This document shows, piece after piece, positions 17,049 through 24,910 of a DNA stretch of 64,000 nucleotides. Numbering within the stretch: the stretch's first letter is position 1; each line of letters begins with the position of its first letter. A model generated the notes under the pieces. That model did no database searches. It was not told the DNA's origin and worked only from the letters and a program-made list of their open reading frames with translations. The DNA comes from Nostoc sp. JL33 (lineage in GTDB: Bacteria; Cyanobacteriota; Cyanobacteriia; Cyanobacteriales; Nostocaceae). Location: the NCBI RefSeq assembly GCF_017114985.1, contig NZ_JABXKP010000096.1, positions 1-64,000 on the forward strand. The letters are read 5' to 3'. The translations under genes were made by a program, and so were the position numbers.

Positions 17049-18929
17049 CTACCCATATGTCGAGATTTGAAAAATCACATTTAAAAACTGCACTCCCCAA
17101 AATGACCAAGTTACCCAGATTCCTAAAACGCCTACTCCTAAAAGAACAGTTAAGGCATAAAATTGGGTTTGTCCAGAGGTGCTGTATTTGAGAGTTTCGC
17201 TACCTAATAGGGAAAATAAACCAACCAAATTAACGATGCCATCGACTACAAGGCGGTCAATCATATCGGCAAGTTGGGAAATTTTGGCAACGCTGAAAAT
17301 AATGGTCATCCGATAGAGTTTGGGGGTGTAAAAGTCGTATGCCAGTAAGTCTTGTAAACCTTTCCAAGGGAGGCGAATCGGTTTAGGAATATTGCCTAAA
17401 TAAATCAGTCCAGTGATGCTGCAACCGGAAATACTCGACCAAATTAAAAGTAGTGTGACATCTTTATTTAGACTTGCCCAATCGGGTAAAATTGATAAGC
17501 TTTGCAACACTAAAGGAAGATGTAAACTGACACCAAGTAAAATCATCATTGGCAAAATCATCGGCCAGTGTGCTTCAGGCGATCGCTGACTCATTTGTGT
17601 AGCTTTACCGCCAAAAATCAAACCGAATTCTCTGGTTAAACTCACGGCTGTTAAAGTATTTACCGCTATCACTACTCCCACTAACCAAGGCTGCGTTTCC
17701 CACAAACCATCTGCTAATTTGATCAACGCCCAAAAGCTACCCAAGGGTGGAAAACCAATTAATCCCAAAGTCCCGACGATAAAGGCTATTGCTGAAATTG
17801 GGCGACGTGTCCACAATCCGCCTAATTGGGTGACATCTTGGGTGATGCTATTCCAGATAATTCCCCCAGTACTCATCACCAACAAGGCTGCTGATATGGC
17901 ATGGGTGAGTACTAACAACAGTGCCGTTTCGGGTTGTTGCACTCCCACGGCGATGAATACTAAACCCATATATGCGCTGACAGAATAGGATTGGCAGCGT
18001 TTAAGATCAATTTGAGCGATCGCAATTAAAGAAGCACCTAACGCTGTCACTACCCCAATACCCACCATCGCTGAGGAAACTATGGGCGAGATGGTTAACA
18101 CAGGTTGCAATTTAATCAGCACCCATGCACCACTAGCGACTACTACCGAATTCCGCAAAATCGTACTGGGAACTGGGCCTTCCATTGCTTCATCCAACCA
18201 CAAATGCAGGGGGAACTGGGCGCATTTACCCATCGGCCCAGCAATTAAGGCTAAACCTACCAGTGCCATAGTTGTCGGGTTGACGTTAGCAGTAGCCGCC
18301 CACTTGGCTAGTTCTGGATAACTCCAAGTCCCGGCTAGGGGCCATAGTGCCAACACGCCCATCAGTAAGAATAAGTCTCCCACCCGCTTAGTTAAGAAAG
18401 CATCTCTCGCACCTGAAACTACCAACGGCTGACTAAACCATAAGCCCACTAAGAGGTAGGTTCCCAGCGTCAGGACTTCCAAAATTACATAGCTAAAGAA
18501 CAAGTTATTACACAGAACAAGGGCACATAGTCCCGCTTCAAATAATCCTAATAACGAATAGAAGCGTCCCCAACCCCAATCCATTTCCATGTAGCCGATC
18601 GCATAAATCTGCGCTAGCAAATTCAAGCCAGTAATCAGAACCAAAGCGCCGACACTCACTGAGGAAATTTCTAAAGCAATAGTCAAGTCTAAACCAGCCG
18701 TAGATAACCAAGGAATAAATACTTCTTGGGCTGGCTGATTCCAAGTTGCTTGTAAAGCGATCGCACTATGTACAAACGCCAAAAATGTCATCACCAAGTT
18801 TACATAACCCGCCGGTCTTGGCCCGGTTTTCCGAATGATCCCCGGCGACCAGGGCACGGCTAATAAGCCACCTATTAAGGCATAGCAAGGAACTAGCCAA
18901 ACAGTCTCAAGTAGAAACTGAGCCATCAA
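17049..18929 (-). CDS. ndhF: NAD(P)H-quinone oxidoreductase subunit 5, NdhF3/F4 type
   Basis: A 626-residue proton-pumping antiporter-like subunit with about sixteen membrane segments. Core features are YVILEVLTLGTYLLVGLWFS, GPMGKCAQFPLHLWLDEAMEGPVPSTILRNSVVVASG (two adjoining blocks) and the helix AQIDLKRCQSYSVSAYMGL. The GKCAQFPLHLWLDEAMEGPVP form, rather than [21 protein letters not shown], is typical of the CO2-uptake NdhF3/F4 branch. It is first in the run ndhF-carbonic anhydrase-ndhD-cup. A second ATG lies one codon in. The 609-bp upstream spacer has a LysR-type palindrome that may control it. Confidence 0.92.
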   Translation of the reverse strand: MMAQFLLETVWLVPCYALIGGLLAVPWSPGIIRKTGPRPAGYVNLVMTFLAFVHSAIALQATWNQPAQEVFIPWLSTAGLDLTIALEISSVSVGALVLITGLNLLAQIYAIGYMEMDWGWGRFYSLLGLFEAGLCALVLCNNLFFSYVILEVLTLGTYLLVGLWFSQPLVVSGARDAFLTKRVGDLFLLMGVLALWPLAGTWSYPELAKWAATANVNPTTMALVGLALIAGPMGKCAQFPLHLWLDEAMEGPVPSTILRNSVVVASGAWVLIKLQPVLTISPIVSSAMVGIGVVTALGASLIAIAQIDLKRCQSYSVSAYMGLVFIAVGVQQPETALLLVLTHAISAALLVMSTGGIIWNSITQDVTQLGGLWTRRPISAIAFIVGTLGLIGFPPLGSFWALIKLADGLWETQPWLVGVVIAVNTLTAVSLTREFGLIFGGKATQMSQRSPEAHWPMILPMMILLGVSLHLPLVLQSLSILPDWASLNKDVTLLLIWSSISGCSITGLIYLGNIPKPIRLPWKGLQDLLAYDFYTPKLYRMTIIFSVAKISQLADMIDRLVVDGIVNLVGLFSLLGSETLKYSTSGQTQFYALTVLLGVGVLGIWVTWSFWGVQFLNVIFQISTYG

Positions 18930-19140
18930 CTTACCTCTAAATGTTCATCAAAAGTTCAGGGTTTTAAATCAACTGGCGTTGATCCCAGCTAACCCAGCGA
19001 TGTCTACGACGGGCGTAGCTGCCGCTAATGCAAATTTATCTTTTTTTAATTTTCTTAGAAACAGCTTACCGTTATCTTAAGCAAAATGGAATTAGTTAAC
19101 TAAATAAATTTGAGATAATTACTCTAATTAATTCTTATAT

Positions 19141-19156
19141 AATCAACTATTTGATT
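19141..19156. promoter_or_regulatory. candidate LysR-type operator upstream of ndhF
   Basis: AATCAACTATTTGATT is a 16-bp near-perfect dyad (AATCAA-N4-TTGATT) about 210 bp upstream of ndhF in an A/T-rich leader. CO2-uptake ndh operons in cyanobacteria are controlled by LysR regulators (CcmR/NdhR, CmpR), whose sites have this kind of ATCAA dyad. No experiment or search supports it here. Confidence 0.35.
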
Positions 19157-19344
19157 AATGAATAATAACTATTGTTTTTTATCTATGATTTAACCGTGGT
19201 ATTAATCAATGCTGATCATTAAAATTGATATACACCAGGAGTCAGAAGTCAAAAGTCAGGAGCCAGAATTTGGAAGTAAAACAGTCTTTATACCTGGCTT
19301 TGAGACTTGGCTTGTGTACTTCAGCTTCCTTGAAATCCTCTAAG

Positions 19345-19428
19345 ATGAAAGCTTCGTATCATACTACAATTGAAGAATTGCGTCAAATCTACCAGGTGCC
19401 GAAATCTGATACGCAACCAGAAGTTTAG
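19345..19428 (+). CDS. possible 27-residue small ORF upstream of the ABC exporter
   Basis: Starting from ATG at 19345 the frame encodes a hydrophilic 27-residue peptide (MKASYHTTIEELRQIYQVPK then SDTQPEV). The same frame is open from 19225 but that part is a dispersed repeat (AGAAGTCAAAAGTCAGGAG), so only the last part could be genuine. It ends 110 bp before a cyclic-peptide-type ABC exporter. I do not recognise it; it could be a small conserved protein, a precursor, or chance. The remainder of the 18930-19538 spacer is A/T-rich leader sequence. Confidence 0.25.
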   Translation: MKASYHTTIEELRQIYQVPKSDTQPEV

Positions 19429-19538
19429 AGGCACGTCACCTCTTGGTTTTTCAGGGTTTGAAACTGTTCAAATACTGGAAATTAAACTTTTGAGCATGGA
19501 TCGGATGATGAGCATTTGAGAGAGAATAAAGGCTGAAA

Positions 19539-21158
19539 GTGTTGATTTTACGATGGTTAGTGCGTTCTTCGTGGCGGATGGTGGCGATCGCGATCGCTAC
19601 CGGATTCTTGAGTGGCGGTAGTAGTGCTGGCTTGATTGCCTTAATTAGCCATGCTGCAAGTAGCGGTACTGCTTCCCGCCTCACATCGATAATTTGGGGT
19701 TTTGCGGGGCTGGCAATAGTTGCCCTGATTACCAGTATCATTTCTCAAGTGATGCTGATTCGCCTTTCTCAGAATGCAGTTTTGAAATTACAGATGGGTT
19801 TGAGTCGCCAAATTCTCGCTTCAAAGTTGAGTAATCTGGAACGCTTAGGAAATCCTCGATTATTGGCAACTCTCACAGAGGATATCCAGGCGGTTGCTAA
19901 TGCTGTTTATCAGATGCCTTTCATTTTTATTAATTTAGCGATCGTCCTGGGTTGTATAGCATATATAACCTGGCTCTCTTGGTTAGTATTGTTGATGGTT
20001 TGTGTTATTTCAGTAGTAGCGATCGCTAGTTGTCAGTGGCTACTCACCAGAGGCGGGAAATTGCTCGCCTTAGCTCGTGAAGATGAAGATCATCTATTTA
20101 AACATTTTCGCACCATTACCGAAGGAGTCAAGGAACTCAAGCTAAATTACAGGCGACGTCAAGATTTTTTAGAAGAAAAACTGCAATCAACTGCTAACGA
20201 ATTCCGTCATCACAACGTTAACGGCCTAACCCTTTTTGCCATAACTACAAGCTGGGGTCAACTCGTATTCTTTTTTGCCCTCGGTTTTGTACTGTTCGCG
20301 CTACCTAATCTGCTTACCATCAATCGCGAAACTCTCTCTGGCTACATTTTGACCTTCACTTACTTGGTGTTACCAATGGATAACATCATCAGCAAACTTC
20401 CGTTATTAAGCAAAGCCAGCATTGCCTTGAAAAAAATCGACTCACTGGGTTTATCTCTAGCTAGTGGAACTGAAATATCGACTGTTCCACCTGCGATTAA
20501 ATCTGACTGGCACAGCTTGAAATTTGAAAGTGTTACCCACACTTACAAAACAAATCAAGAAGACAATAGCTTTATTTTTGGCCCCATCGACTTGACACTT
20601 TATCCTCAAGAATTAGTCTTCATTGTTGGCGGGAATGGTAGCGGTAAATCTACTTTAGCGAAACTACTTACTGGACTTTACATTCCTGATGACGGCGAAA
20701 TTTGGTTCGATAATGAGCTAATTAGCGAACAGAACCAAGAATGGTATCGCCAGCATTTTTCTGTAGTATTTTCCGACTTTTATTTATTTGAAGAACTTTT
20801 AGGATTAAAAAATTTTAACTTGGATGCTCAAGCCACAAAATATTTAAAACAACTGCAACTAGACCATAAAGTTAAAGTTGAAAATGGTCAACTTTCCACG
20901 ACAGCACTTTCTCAAGGACAACGGAAACGGCTAGCTTTGCTCACAGCCTACTTGGAAGATCGACCAATTTATCTATTTGATGAATGGGCAGCCGATCAAG
21001 ATCCAGTATTCAAAGAAATATTCTACACTCAACTTTTACCAGAACTGCGATCGCGGGGCAAAACAGTGCTGGTGATTAGCCACGACGATCGCTATTTTCA
21101 TTTAGCAAACCGAATTATCAAACTTGACTATGGACAAATAGAGTATGACAAAACTTAA
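19539..21158 (+). CDS. cyclic-peptide-type ABC exporter (permease-ATPase fusion)
   Basis: A 539-residue half-transporter: membrane domain at about 1-300 with five to six segments, then an ATPase domain with Walker A GGNGSGKSTLAKLL, the signature LSQGQRKRLALLTAY, Walker B IYLFDEWAADQDP and the switch histidine VISHDDRYF. The signature SQGQRKR and DEWAADQDP are typical of the PvdE/SyrD cyclic peptide exporter family. It starts with GTG at 19539; the next codons are TTG ATT TTA. No peptide synthetase is in the window, so the cargo is unknown. Confidence 0.85.
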   Translation: MLILRWLVRSSWRMVAIAIATGFLSGGSSAGLIALISHAASSGTASRLTSIIWGFAGLAIVALITSIISQVMLIRLSQNAVLKLQMGLSRQILASKLSNLERLGNPRLLATLTEDIQAVANAVYQMPFIFINLAIVLGCIAYITWLSWLVLLMVCVISVVAIASCQWLLTRGGKLLALAREDEDHLFKHFRTITEGVKELKLNYRRRQDFLEEKLQSTANEFRHHNVNGLTLFAITTSWGQLVFFFALGFVLFALPNLLTINRETLSGYILTFTYLVLPMDNIISKLPLLSKASIALKKIDSLGLSLASGTEISTVPPAIKSDWHSLKFESVTHTYKTNQEDNSFIFGPIDLTLYPQELVFIVGGNGSGKSTLAKLLTGLYIPDDGEIWFDNELISEQNQEWYRQHFSVVFSDFYLFEELLGLKNFNLDAQATKYLKQLQLDHKVKVENGQLSTTALSQGQRKRLALLTAYLEDRPIYLFDEWAADQDPVFKEIFYTQLLPELRSRGKTVLVISHDDRYFHLANRIIKLDYGQIEYDKT

Positions 21159-21178
21159 CCCAAGCGTATTGGGTTAAG
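21154..21178 (+). terminator. stem-loop at the end of the ABC exporter gene
   Basis: CTTAACCCAA and TTGGGTTAAG form a 10-bp perfect stem with a 5-base loop overlapping the stop codon. There is no immediate run of T, so it may be a mRNA 3' end structure rather than a classic terminator. Confidence 0.4.
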
Positions 21179-21220
21179 ACAAAGCTGTTTCATTTTTCAT
21201 TTAATCGAACCACATATGTT

Positions 21221-21249
21221 GTAGGGGCACAGCAATGCTGTGCCCCTAC
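21221..21249. repeat. GTAGGGGCACAG palindrome
   Basis: A 29-bp hairpin with arms GTAGGGGCACAGCA and TGCTGTGCCCCTAC. A cousin with the loop changed to GTAGGGGCAATTC/GAATTGCCCCTAC is at 35122-35149. These are dispersed palindromes of cyanobacterial spacers; each could act as a bidirectional terminator. Confidence 0.8.
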
Positions 21250-21297
21250 CGCGTAGTCTATTTACCTAAAAATTGCTGTAAGAATAGCGGCCACAAC

Positions 21298-21741
21298 CTA
21301 TTCGCTGGCAATAACTATATCGTTGGACTTAATAACGGCATAAGCCTCTTTCCCTTCAGACAAACCCAACTCTTCAACCGATACTCTGGTGATAATCGAA
21401 GTTAACACAACTTTCTGAACAATCTCCAGCGTCACCTCACTATTAACGGCTCCAGTGACAACTCGTTTAACAACACCCTTTAGAATATTGCGGGAGCTAA
21501 CTTTGAGTGATTTCTTTTGAATAGTAATTTCTATCTCAGGCTTTTGAGTGTAGATATCTTCCTCTTCTGTGTTTATGGTTGGTAGCGAGTTGGATGGTGA
21601 AGAGTGTTGATTAAGACCACGTACCAATTCCCGAAGAATCTCCGTTTTGGTTCGCTGAGACTGGCCACAAAAGTCTTCCAAAATCTTTCGCTCCTCTTCT
21701 GAGGTTTGGAATGTGACCCACCCTTGTTCTTTTCTAGGCAT
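21298..21741 (-). CDS. ribbon-helix-helix plus Mop (TOBE) molybdate-binding protein
   Basis: About 147 residues from the ATG at 21741 (PRKEQGWVTF); an ATG eight codons earlier is possible. The first 45 residues (VTFQTSEEERKILEDFC, then RTKTEILRELVRGL) look like a ribbon-helix-helix DNA-binding fold. After a polar linker, about 65 residues form a Mop/TOBE domain: LKVSSRNILKGVVKRV, NSEVTLEIVQKVVLTSIITR, and EAYAVIKSNDIVIASE. Mop domains bind molybdate or tungstate. The gene is divergent from modA with 93 bp between the preferred starts. A molybdate-sensing repressor, built differently from ModE (winged helix), is the natural inference; the DNA-binding part is judged by pattern only. Confidence 0.75.
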   Translation of the reverse strand: MPRKEQGWVTFQTSEEERKILEDFCGQSQRTKTEILRELVRGLNQHSSPSNSLPTINTEEEDIYTQKPEIEITIQKKSLKVSSRNILKGVVKRVVTGAVNSEVTLEIVQKVVLTSIITRVSVEELGLSEGKEAYAVIKSNDIVIASE

Positions 21742-21834
21742 AATTTTACCGATATAGTTGGGCAAATCTTGGTATTATTGTTACGATTTTACCTAGCATC
21801 AATTTTAGAAAAAAACCTCTCAAACACCTTTTTT

Positions 21835-22629
21835 ATGAAAAGAAGACAACTTTTTGGCTTTCTGGGTATAGCGATTGCTGGCTTGCTGCTAACAATTGGT
21901 TTACCGTTAGTTACTCCTTCTCCTGTAATAGCACAGTCAAACACCAGCATACTTGTGTCCGCAGCCGCCAGCCTAAAAGAGGCACTGGAAGAAATTAAGC
22001 CTCTTTACCAACAAAGTAAATCAGATGTCAACATTAGTTATAACTTTGGGGCTTCTGGTGCCTTGCAGCAACAGATTGAGCAAGGGGCACCAGCAGATAT
22101 CTTTATTTCTGCTGGCAAAAAGCAAATGGATGCCTTGGAAGAAAAAGGACTCTTGCTAACAGGTAGCCGTACTAACCTGGCAAATAACCGTCTAGTCTTG
22201 ATTGTGGCTCAGGATGTTGTAGGCATCAGTAGCTTCTACGATTTAAGAGATAGTAAGATTAAAAAAATTGCGATCGGTGAACCCAGAAGTGTACCCGCCG
22301 GTCAATATGGAGAGCAAGTCTTAAAGAAATTGAAACTTTATGAGCAGGTGAAGTCAAAATTGGTTTTTGCTAACAATGTGCGTCAAGTTTTGGCAGCAGT
22401 AGAAAGTGGTAACGCCGAAGCGGGTTTAGTTTATGCTACGGATGCCAAAATTTCTAACAAGGTAAAAGTCGTAGTCGCTGCTGATGATAAGTTTCACTCA
22501 CCGATTGTCTATCCGGTAGCAATAATTAAAAGCAGTAAAAATACTTCTGCTGCCAAAGAGTTTGTCGAGTTTCTATCTGGCAGTCAAGTCAAAAATGTAC
22601 TCAAAAAAGATGGTTTTATTGTGCCTTAA
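21835..22629 (+). CDS. modA: molybdate ABC transporter substrate-binding protein
   Basis: A periplasmic protein that binds molybdate or tungstate for ABC import. From the ATG at 21835 it has 264 residues: a signal peptide (KRRQLFGFLGIAIAG and hydrophobic stretch to about residue 30, cleaved near VIAQ), then the ModA pattern VSAAASLKEALEEI, NFGASGALQQQIEQGAPADIF and the C-terminal AKEFVEFLSGSQVKNVL. The frame is open from 21706, but the upstream 43 residues precede the signal peptide and run into the divergent gene, so the later start is used. No modB or modC follows; the membrane and ATPase subunits must be elsewhere. Confidence 0.92.
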   Translation: MKRRQLFGFLGIAIAGLLLTIGLPLVTPSPVIAQSNTSILVSAAASLKEALEEIKPLYQQSKSDVNISYNFGASGALQQQIEQGAPADIFISAGKKQMDALEEKGLLLTGSRTNLANNRLVLIVAQDVVGISSFYDLRDSKIKKIAIGEPRSVPAGQYGEQVLKKLKLYEQVKSKLVFANNVRQVLAAVESGNAEAGLVYATDAKISNKVKVVVAADDKFHSPIVYPVAIIKSSKNTSAAKEFVEFLSGSQVKNVLKKDGFIVP

Positions 22630-22680
22630 ATAAGAATGCAGATATAGCAGTTCCCAGGTGGATGAAGTAGATATCAAAAC

Positions 22681-22747
22681 CTCACCCCAATCCCTCTCCG
22701 AACTCACGGAGAGGGGAGATAAAGCACAGCTTTATCAGGGTGAGGTT
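22681..22747. repeat. hairpin element, distant copy of the 12796 family core
   Basis: CTCACCCC ... CTCTCCG ... CGGAGAGG ... AAAGCACAGCTTTATC ... GGGTGAGG reproduces the nested hairpin order of the element at 12796-12931, with changed bases. The terminal ATATCATGTCC repeats are missing. It lies between the convergent modA and peroxiredoxin genes. Confidence 0.65.
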
Positions 22748-22775
22748 AAGCTGTACCAGTCTTGTTAATTGAGGT

Positions 22776-23330
22776 CTAAGAAGCTGTAGACTGTAATTTT
22801 TCTAATCGTGCCAGCACTTCTGAACTGTGAATAGTTGGGTTGACTTTGACAAAAGTCTCGCGCAAGACGCCCTGAGGATCGATGATAAAACTGTGGCGCA
22901 TAGATAAAAAGCCGAGCCACGAGCCGTAAGCTTTACTCACTGAACCATCAGTATCAGCCAACAGGGGAAATTTTAGTCCCTCTGAATCACAAAATTTGGC
23001 GTGGGAATCAATGTCATCAGCACTTACGCCAATAATCTGGGCGTTCTTTTGCAGGTATTGGGGTAAGTCTTGCTGAAAACGACGAGCCTCTATAGTACAA
23101 CCAGAGGTGAAGTCTTTAGGATAAAAGTAGAGGACTAGCCACTTACCGCGCAAGTCAGAGAGGGAGATTTTGCCATCACCTGTATTGGTTGGCAAAGTAA
23201 ACTCTGGCGCAGGTTGATTAATTGCAGGAAGTTTACCACCAAGAGCATCAGCAGCAGGGGTAAAATTCAGCCAGCTGATGACAGAAATACAGCTGGCAAA
23301 TAATATGCTTAAAAAAGTGCGGCGGGAAAT
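22776..23330 (-). CDS. peroxiredoxin, BCP/PrxQ family, exported
   Basis: Thiol peroxidase that reduces hydroperoxides. From the ATG at 23330 (ISRRTFLSILFASCISV) it has 184 residues with a hydrophobic N-terminal segment that looks like a signal or thylakoid-targeting sequence. The peroxidatic cysteine is in KDFTSGCTIEARRF; the usual second cysteine five residues later, as in TPGCTKEAC, is replaced by arginine, while another cysteine (FCDSEGLKFP) lies further on. It may therefore be a 1-Cys or atypical enzyme. Eleven extra residues from an upstream ATG (23363) are less likely. Confidence 0.86.
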   Translation of the reverse strand: MSRRTFLSILFASCISVISWLNFTPAADALGGKLPAINQPAPEFTLPTNTGDGKISLSDLRGKWLVLYFYPKDFTSGCTIEARRFQQDLPQYLQKNAQIIGVSADDIDSHAKFCDSEGLKFPLLADTDGSVSKAYGSWLGFLSMRHSFIIDPQGVLRETFVKVNPTIHSSEVLARLEKLQSTAS

Positions 23331-23390
23331 CATGGTGCAAACCAGAATCACAACTTTACACAAGTTTACAATTCTTGGTTGCTAGTAATC

Positions 23391-23633
23391 TCACTCTAGA
23401 TCAGATTTGGGAGGAATATCTATGCTTTCGATGTATTGGCTATCTAGGAGAAAAGCTCCCCTAGCGAAGCGAATACCCCAATATCCACCCGGTCTGCGGT
23501 CAATGACTATACCCTCTTCGCCAATATGAATTACATCGGGTGGGCGCAGCATGGGCATAGGTTCAGCAGTTTTGACGTAGGCTGGTAGTGCCACGACACG
23601 GACTTTACTACCAATTGCAAATTCTTTGGACAT
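23391..23633 (-). CDS. sipA: regulatory protein SipA
   Basis: An 80-residue beta-barrel protein that binds the essential histidine kinase NblS (Hik33) in cyanobacteria and influences high-light and stress regulation. The sequence MSKEFAIGSKVRVVALPAYV, then AEPMPMLRPPDVIHIGEEG and PGGYWGIRFARGAFLL, is characteristic. The start at 23633 is chosen over an ATG three codons upstream because family members begin MSKEF. It is next to the peroxiredoxin gene, 60 bp away, same strand. Confidence 0.9.
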   Translation of the reverse strand: MSKEFAIGSKVRVVALPAYVKTAEPMPMLRPPDVIHIGEEGIVIDRRPGGYWGIRFARGAFLLDSQYIESIDIPPKSDLE

Positions 23634-23637
23634 CTTA

Positions 23638-23884
23638 ATCAAGCTAGGAGTTTTGAATTAACTCATAACTCATAACTAGCTTGAAAGTCTACTATATTGC
23701 AATACAGTTCAGTTAAGGCTAAAAACTAAAATCGGTGTAGGTTGGGTGGAGCGGAGCGCAACCCAACTGATTATCAGGATGTTGGGTTACGCAAAGCCTT
23801 CACCCAACCTACAATTTTTTTTGCTACTTGATCAAGCTAGGAGTTTTGAATTAACTCATAACTCATAACTAGCTTGAAAGTCTA
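23638..23884. repeat. 54-bp direct repeat flanking a palindromic insert
   Basis: The segment beginning ATCAAGCTAGGAGTTTTGAA and ending AGCTTGAAAGTCTAC occurs at about 23638-23691 and again at 23831-23884. Within each copy AGCTAGG... and ...CTAGCTTGA are partly complementary. Between the copies lies AATACAGTTCAGTTAAGGC (the same end as the element at 57251) and a GTAGGTTGGGT/ACCCAACCTAC inverted pair. The rest of the spacer to 24061 has no gene. Confidence 0.85.
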
Positions 23885-24061
23885 CCAAATTGGGCATGGG
23901 AATAAATAGGGAAAGGGAAAGGGGATGAAGTTTTTCCCCTTTCCGCATCTTCTGCAAGAAGTCTATTAATTTTTGACTATGGAAAACAATGTCTATCTTG
24001 GAATTAGATGGGCAGCATTGCCCACCCCAGATTAATTAAGTATTTTTTAAAAGATTGGGGA

Positions 24062-24574
24062 TTATCCGGGATTCCTTTGTTGACGATTTGGACGTGATTG
24101 CTCTAGTTTTTGGCGCTGTTCGGGGGTGAGGACTCCTTGAATCTGTTGTTTTTCTGACTCCCGAATTTGTCGTATTTGGGTTTTCTGTGCTTCACTCAGA
24201 TTTAAGTCAGCAAAATCACCTTTTCCGCGACCATGATGCTGACCTGGTTGCCGTTGGCCTTGACCTGTTTGCCCCTGAGCCTTACGTGCTTGCCACTCAG
24301 CCCGATGCGCTTGTTTTGCTGCCTCTAATTTTGCCTTTTGTTCTGGGGTGAAAACTGCCTCCATTTTGGTGCGGCTATCACGGCGAATTGTCTGAATTTG
24401 GCTTTTTTGGGCATCTGTTAGATTCAAGTCTTTCCAAGGGCCTCTTTCTTTTTGGGGAGTTTGTGCAAGTAGCACGGGTGAAGCAGAGGCTGTTTGGGCG
24501 TGAACAGCAAAGGAGGTTGCAGTTAAAGTAAGAGCGAACGCTCCAGCGACTAGCGATAATGCTTTGAATTTCAT
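24062..24574 (-). CDS. Spy/CpxP-like periplasmic LTXXQ-motif protein
   Basis: About 170 residues from the ATG at 24574, which begins a clear signal peptide (KFKALSLVAGAFALTLTA, cleaved after VHA). The mature protein has two copies of a helical unit: LNLTDAQKSQIQTIRRDSR followed by FTPEQKAKLEAAKQ, and LNLSEAQKTQIRQIRES followed by LTPEQRQKLEQSR, joined by a Gln/Gly-rich linker with a HHGRGKG patch. LTXXQ proteins of this type act as periplasmic chaperones or metal-stress sensors. The 14 upstream codons from 24616 are left out. Confidence 0.8.
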   Translation of the reverse strand: MKFKALSLVAGAFALTLTATSFAVHAQTASASPVLLAQTPQKERGPWKDLNLTDAQKSQIQTIRRDSRTKMEAVFTPEQKAKLEAAKQAHRAEWQARKAQGQTGQGQRQPGQHHGRGKGDFADLNLSEAQKTQIRQIRESEKQQIQGVLTPEQRQKLEQSRPNRQQRNPG

Positions 24575-24714
24575 TATTTGTTTCGTGGTTTTTTCTTGGT
24601 TAGATGTCACTATCATAAGAACTTATCTTCAGTAGTCACATGAGGAGAAAGTCATGGTTTTACCCATGACTAAAGTCATGATTCAATTTTGACAAATGTG
24701 ATTGACAATAAATA

Positions 24715-24898
24715 GTTAGGAGTGGGGAGTTAAGAGTTAAGAGTTAGGAATTTGGAATAAGCAAGATTTTTATTATGATTGATTTATATAGCAATCCTAT
24801 CTGAGTTGTGAAAATTATTTTGTTTAACGCGGCTCAAATATTCGCGACTCCTAACTCCTAACTTCTAACTCCTAACTCCTAACTAATCCATAACTGGA
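24715..24898. repeat. heptamer repeats AACTCCT in the kinase leader
   Basis: GAGTTAAGAGTTAAGAGTTAGGA near 24726 and CTAACTCCTAACTTCTAACTCCTAACTCC near 24847-24885 are heptamer-phased and mutually inverted. A TATAGCAATCCTATCTGA segment at about 24787 resembles the ends of the TATAG element family (33995, 41714). The 336-bp spacer has no gene. Confidence 0.7.
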
Positions 24899-24910
24899 GC
24901 GAAGCAACTG

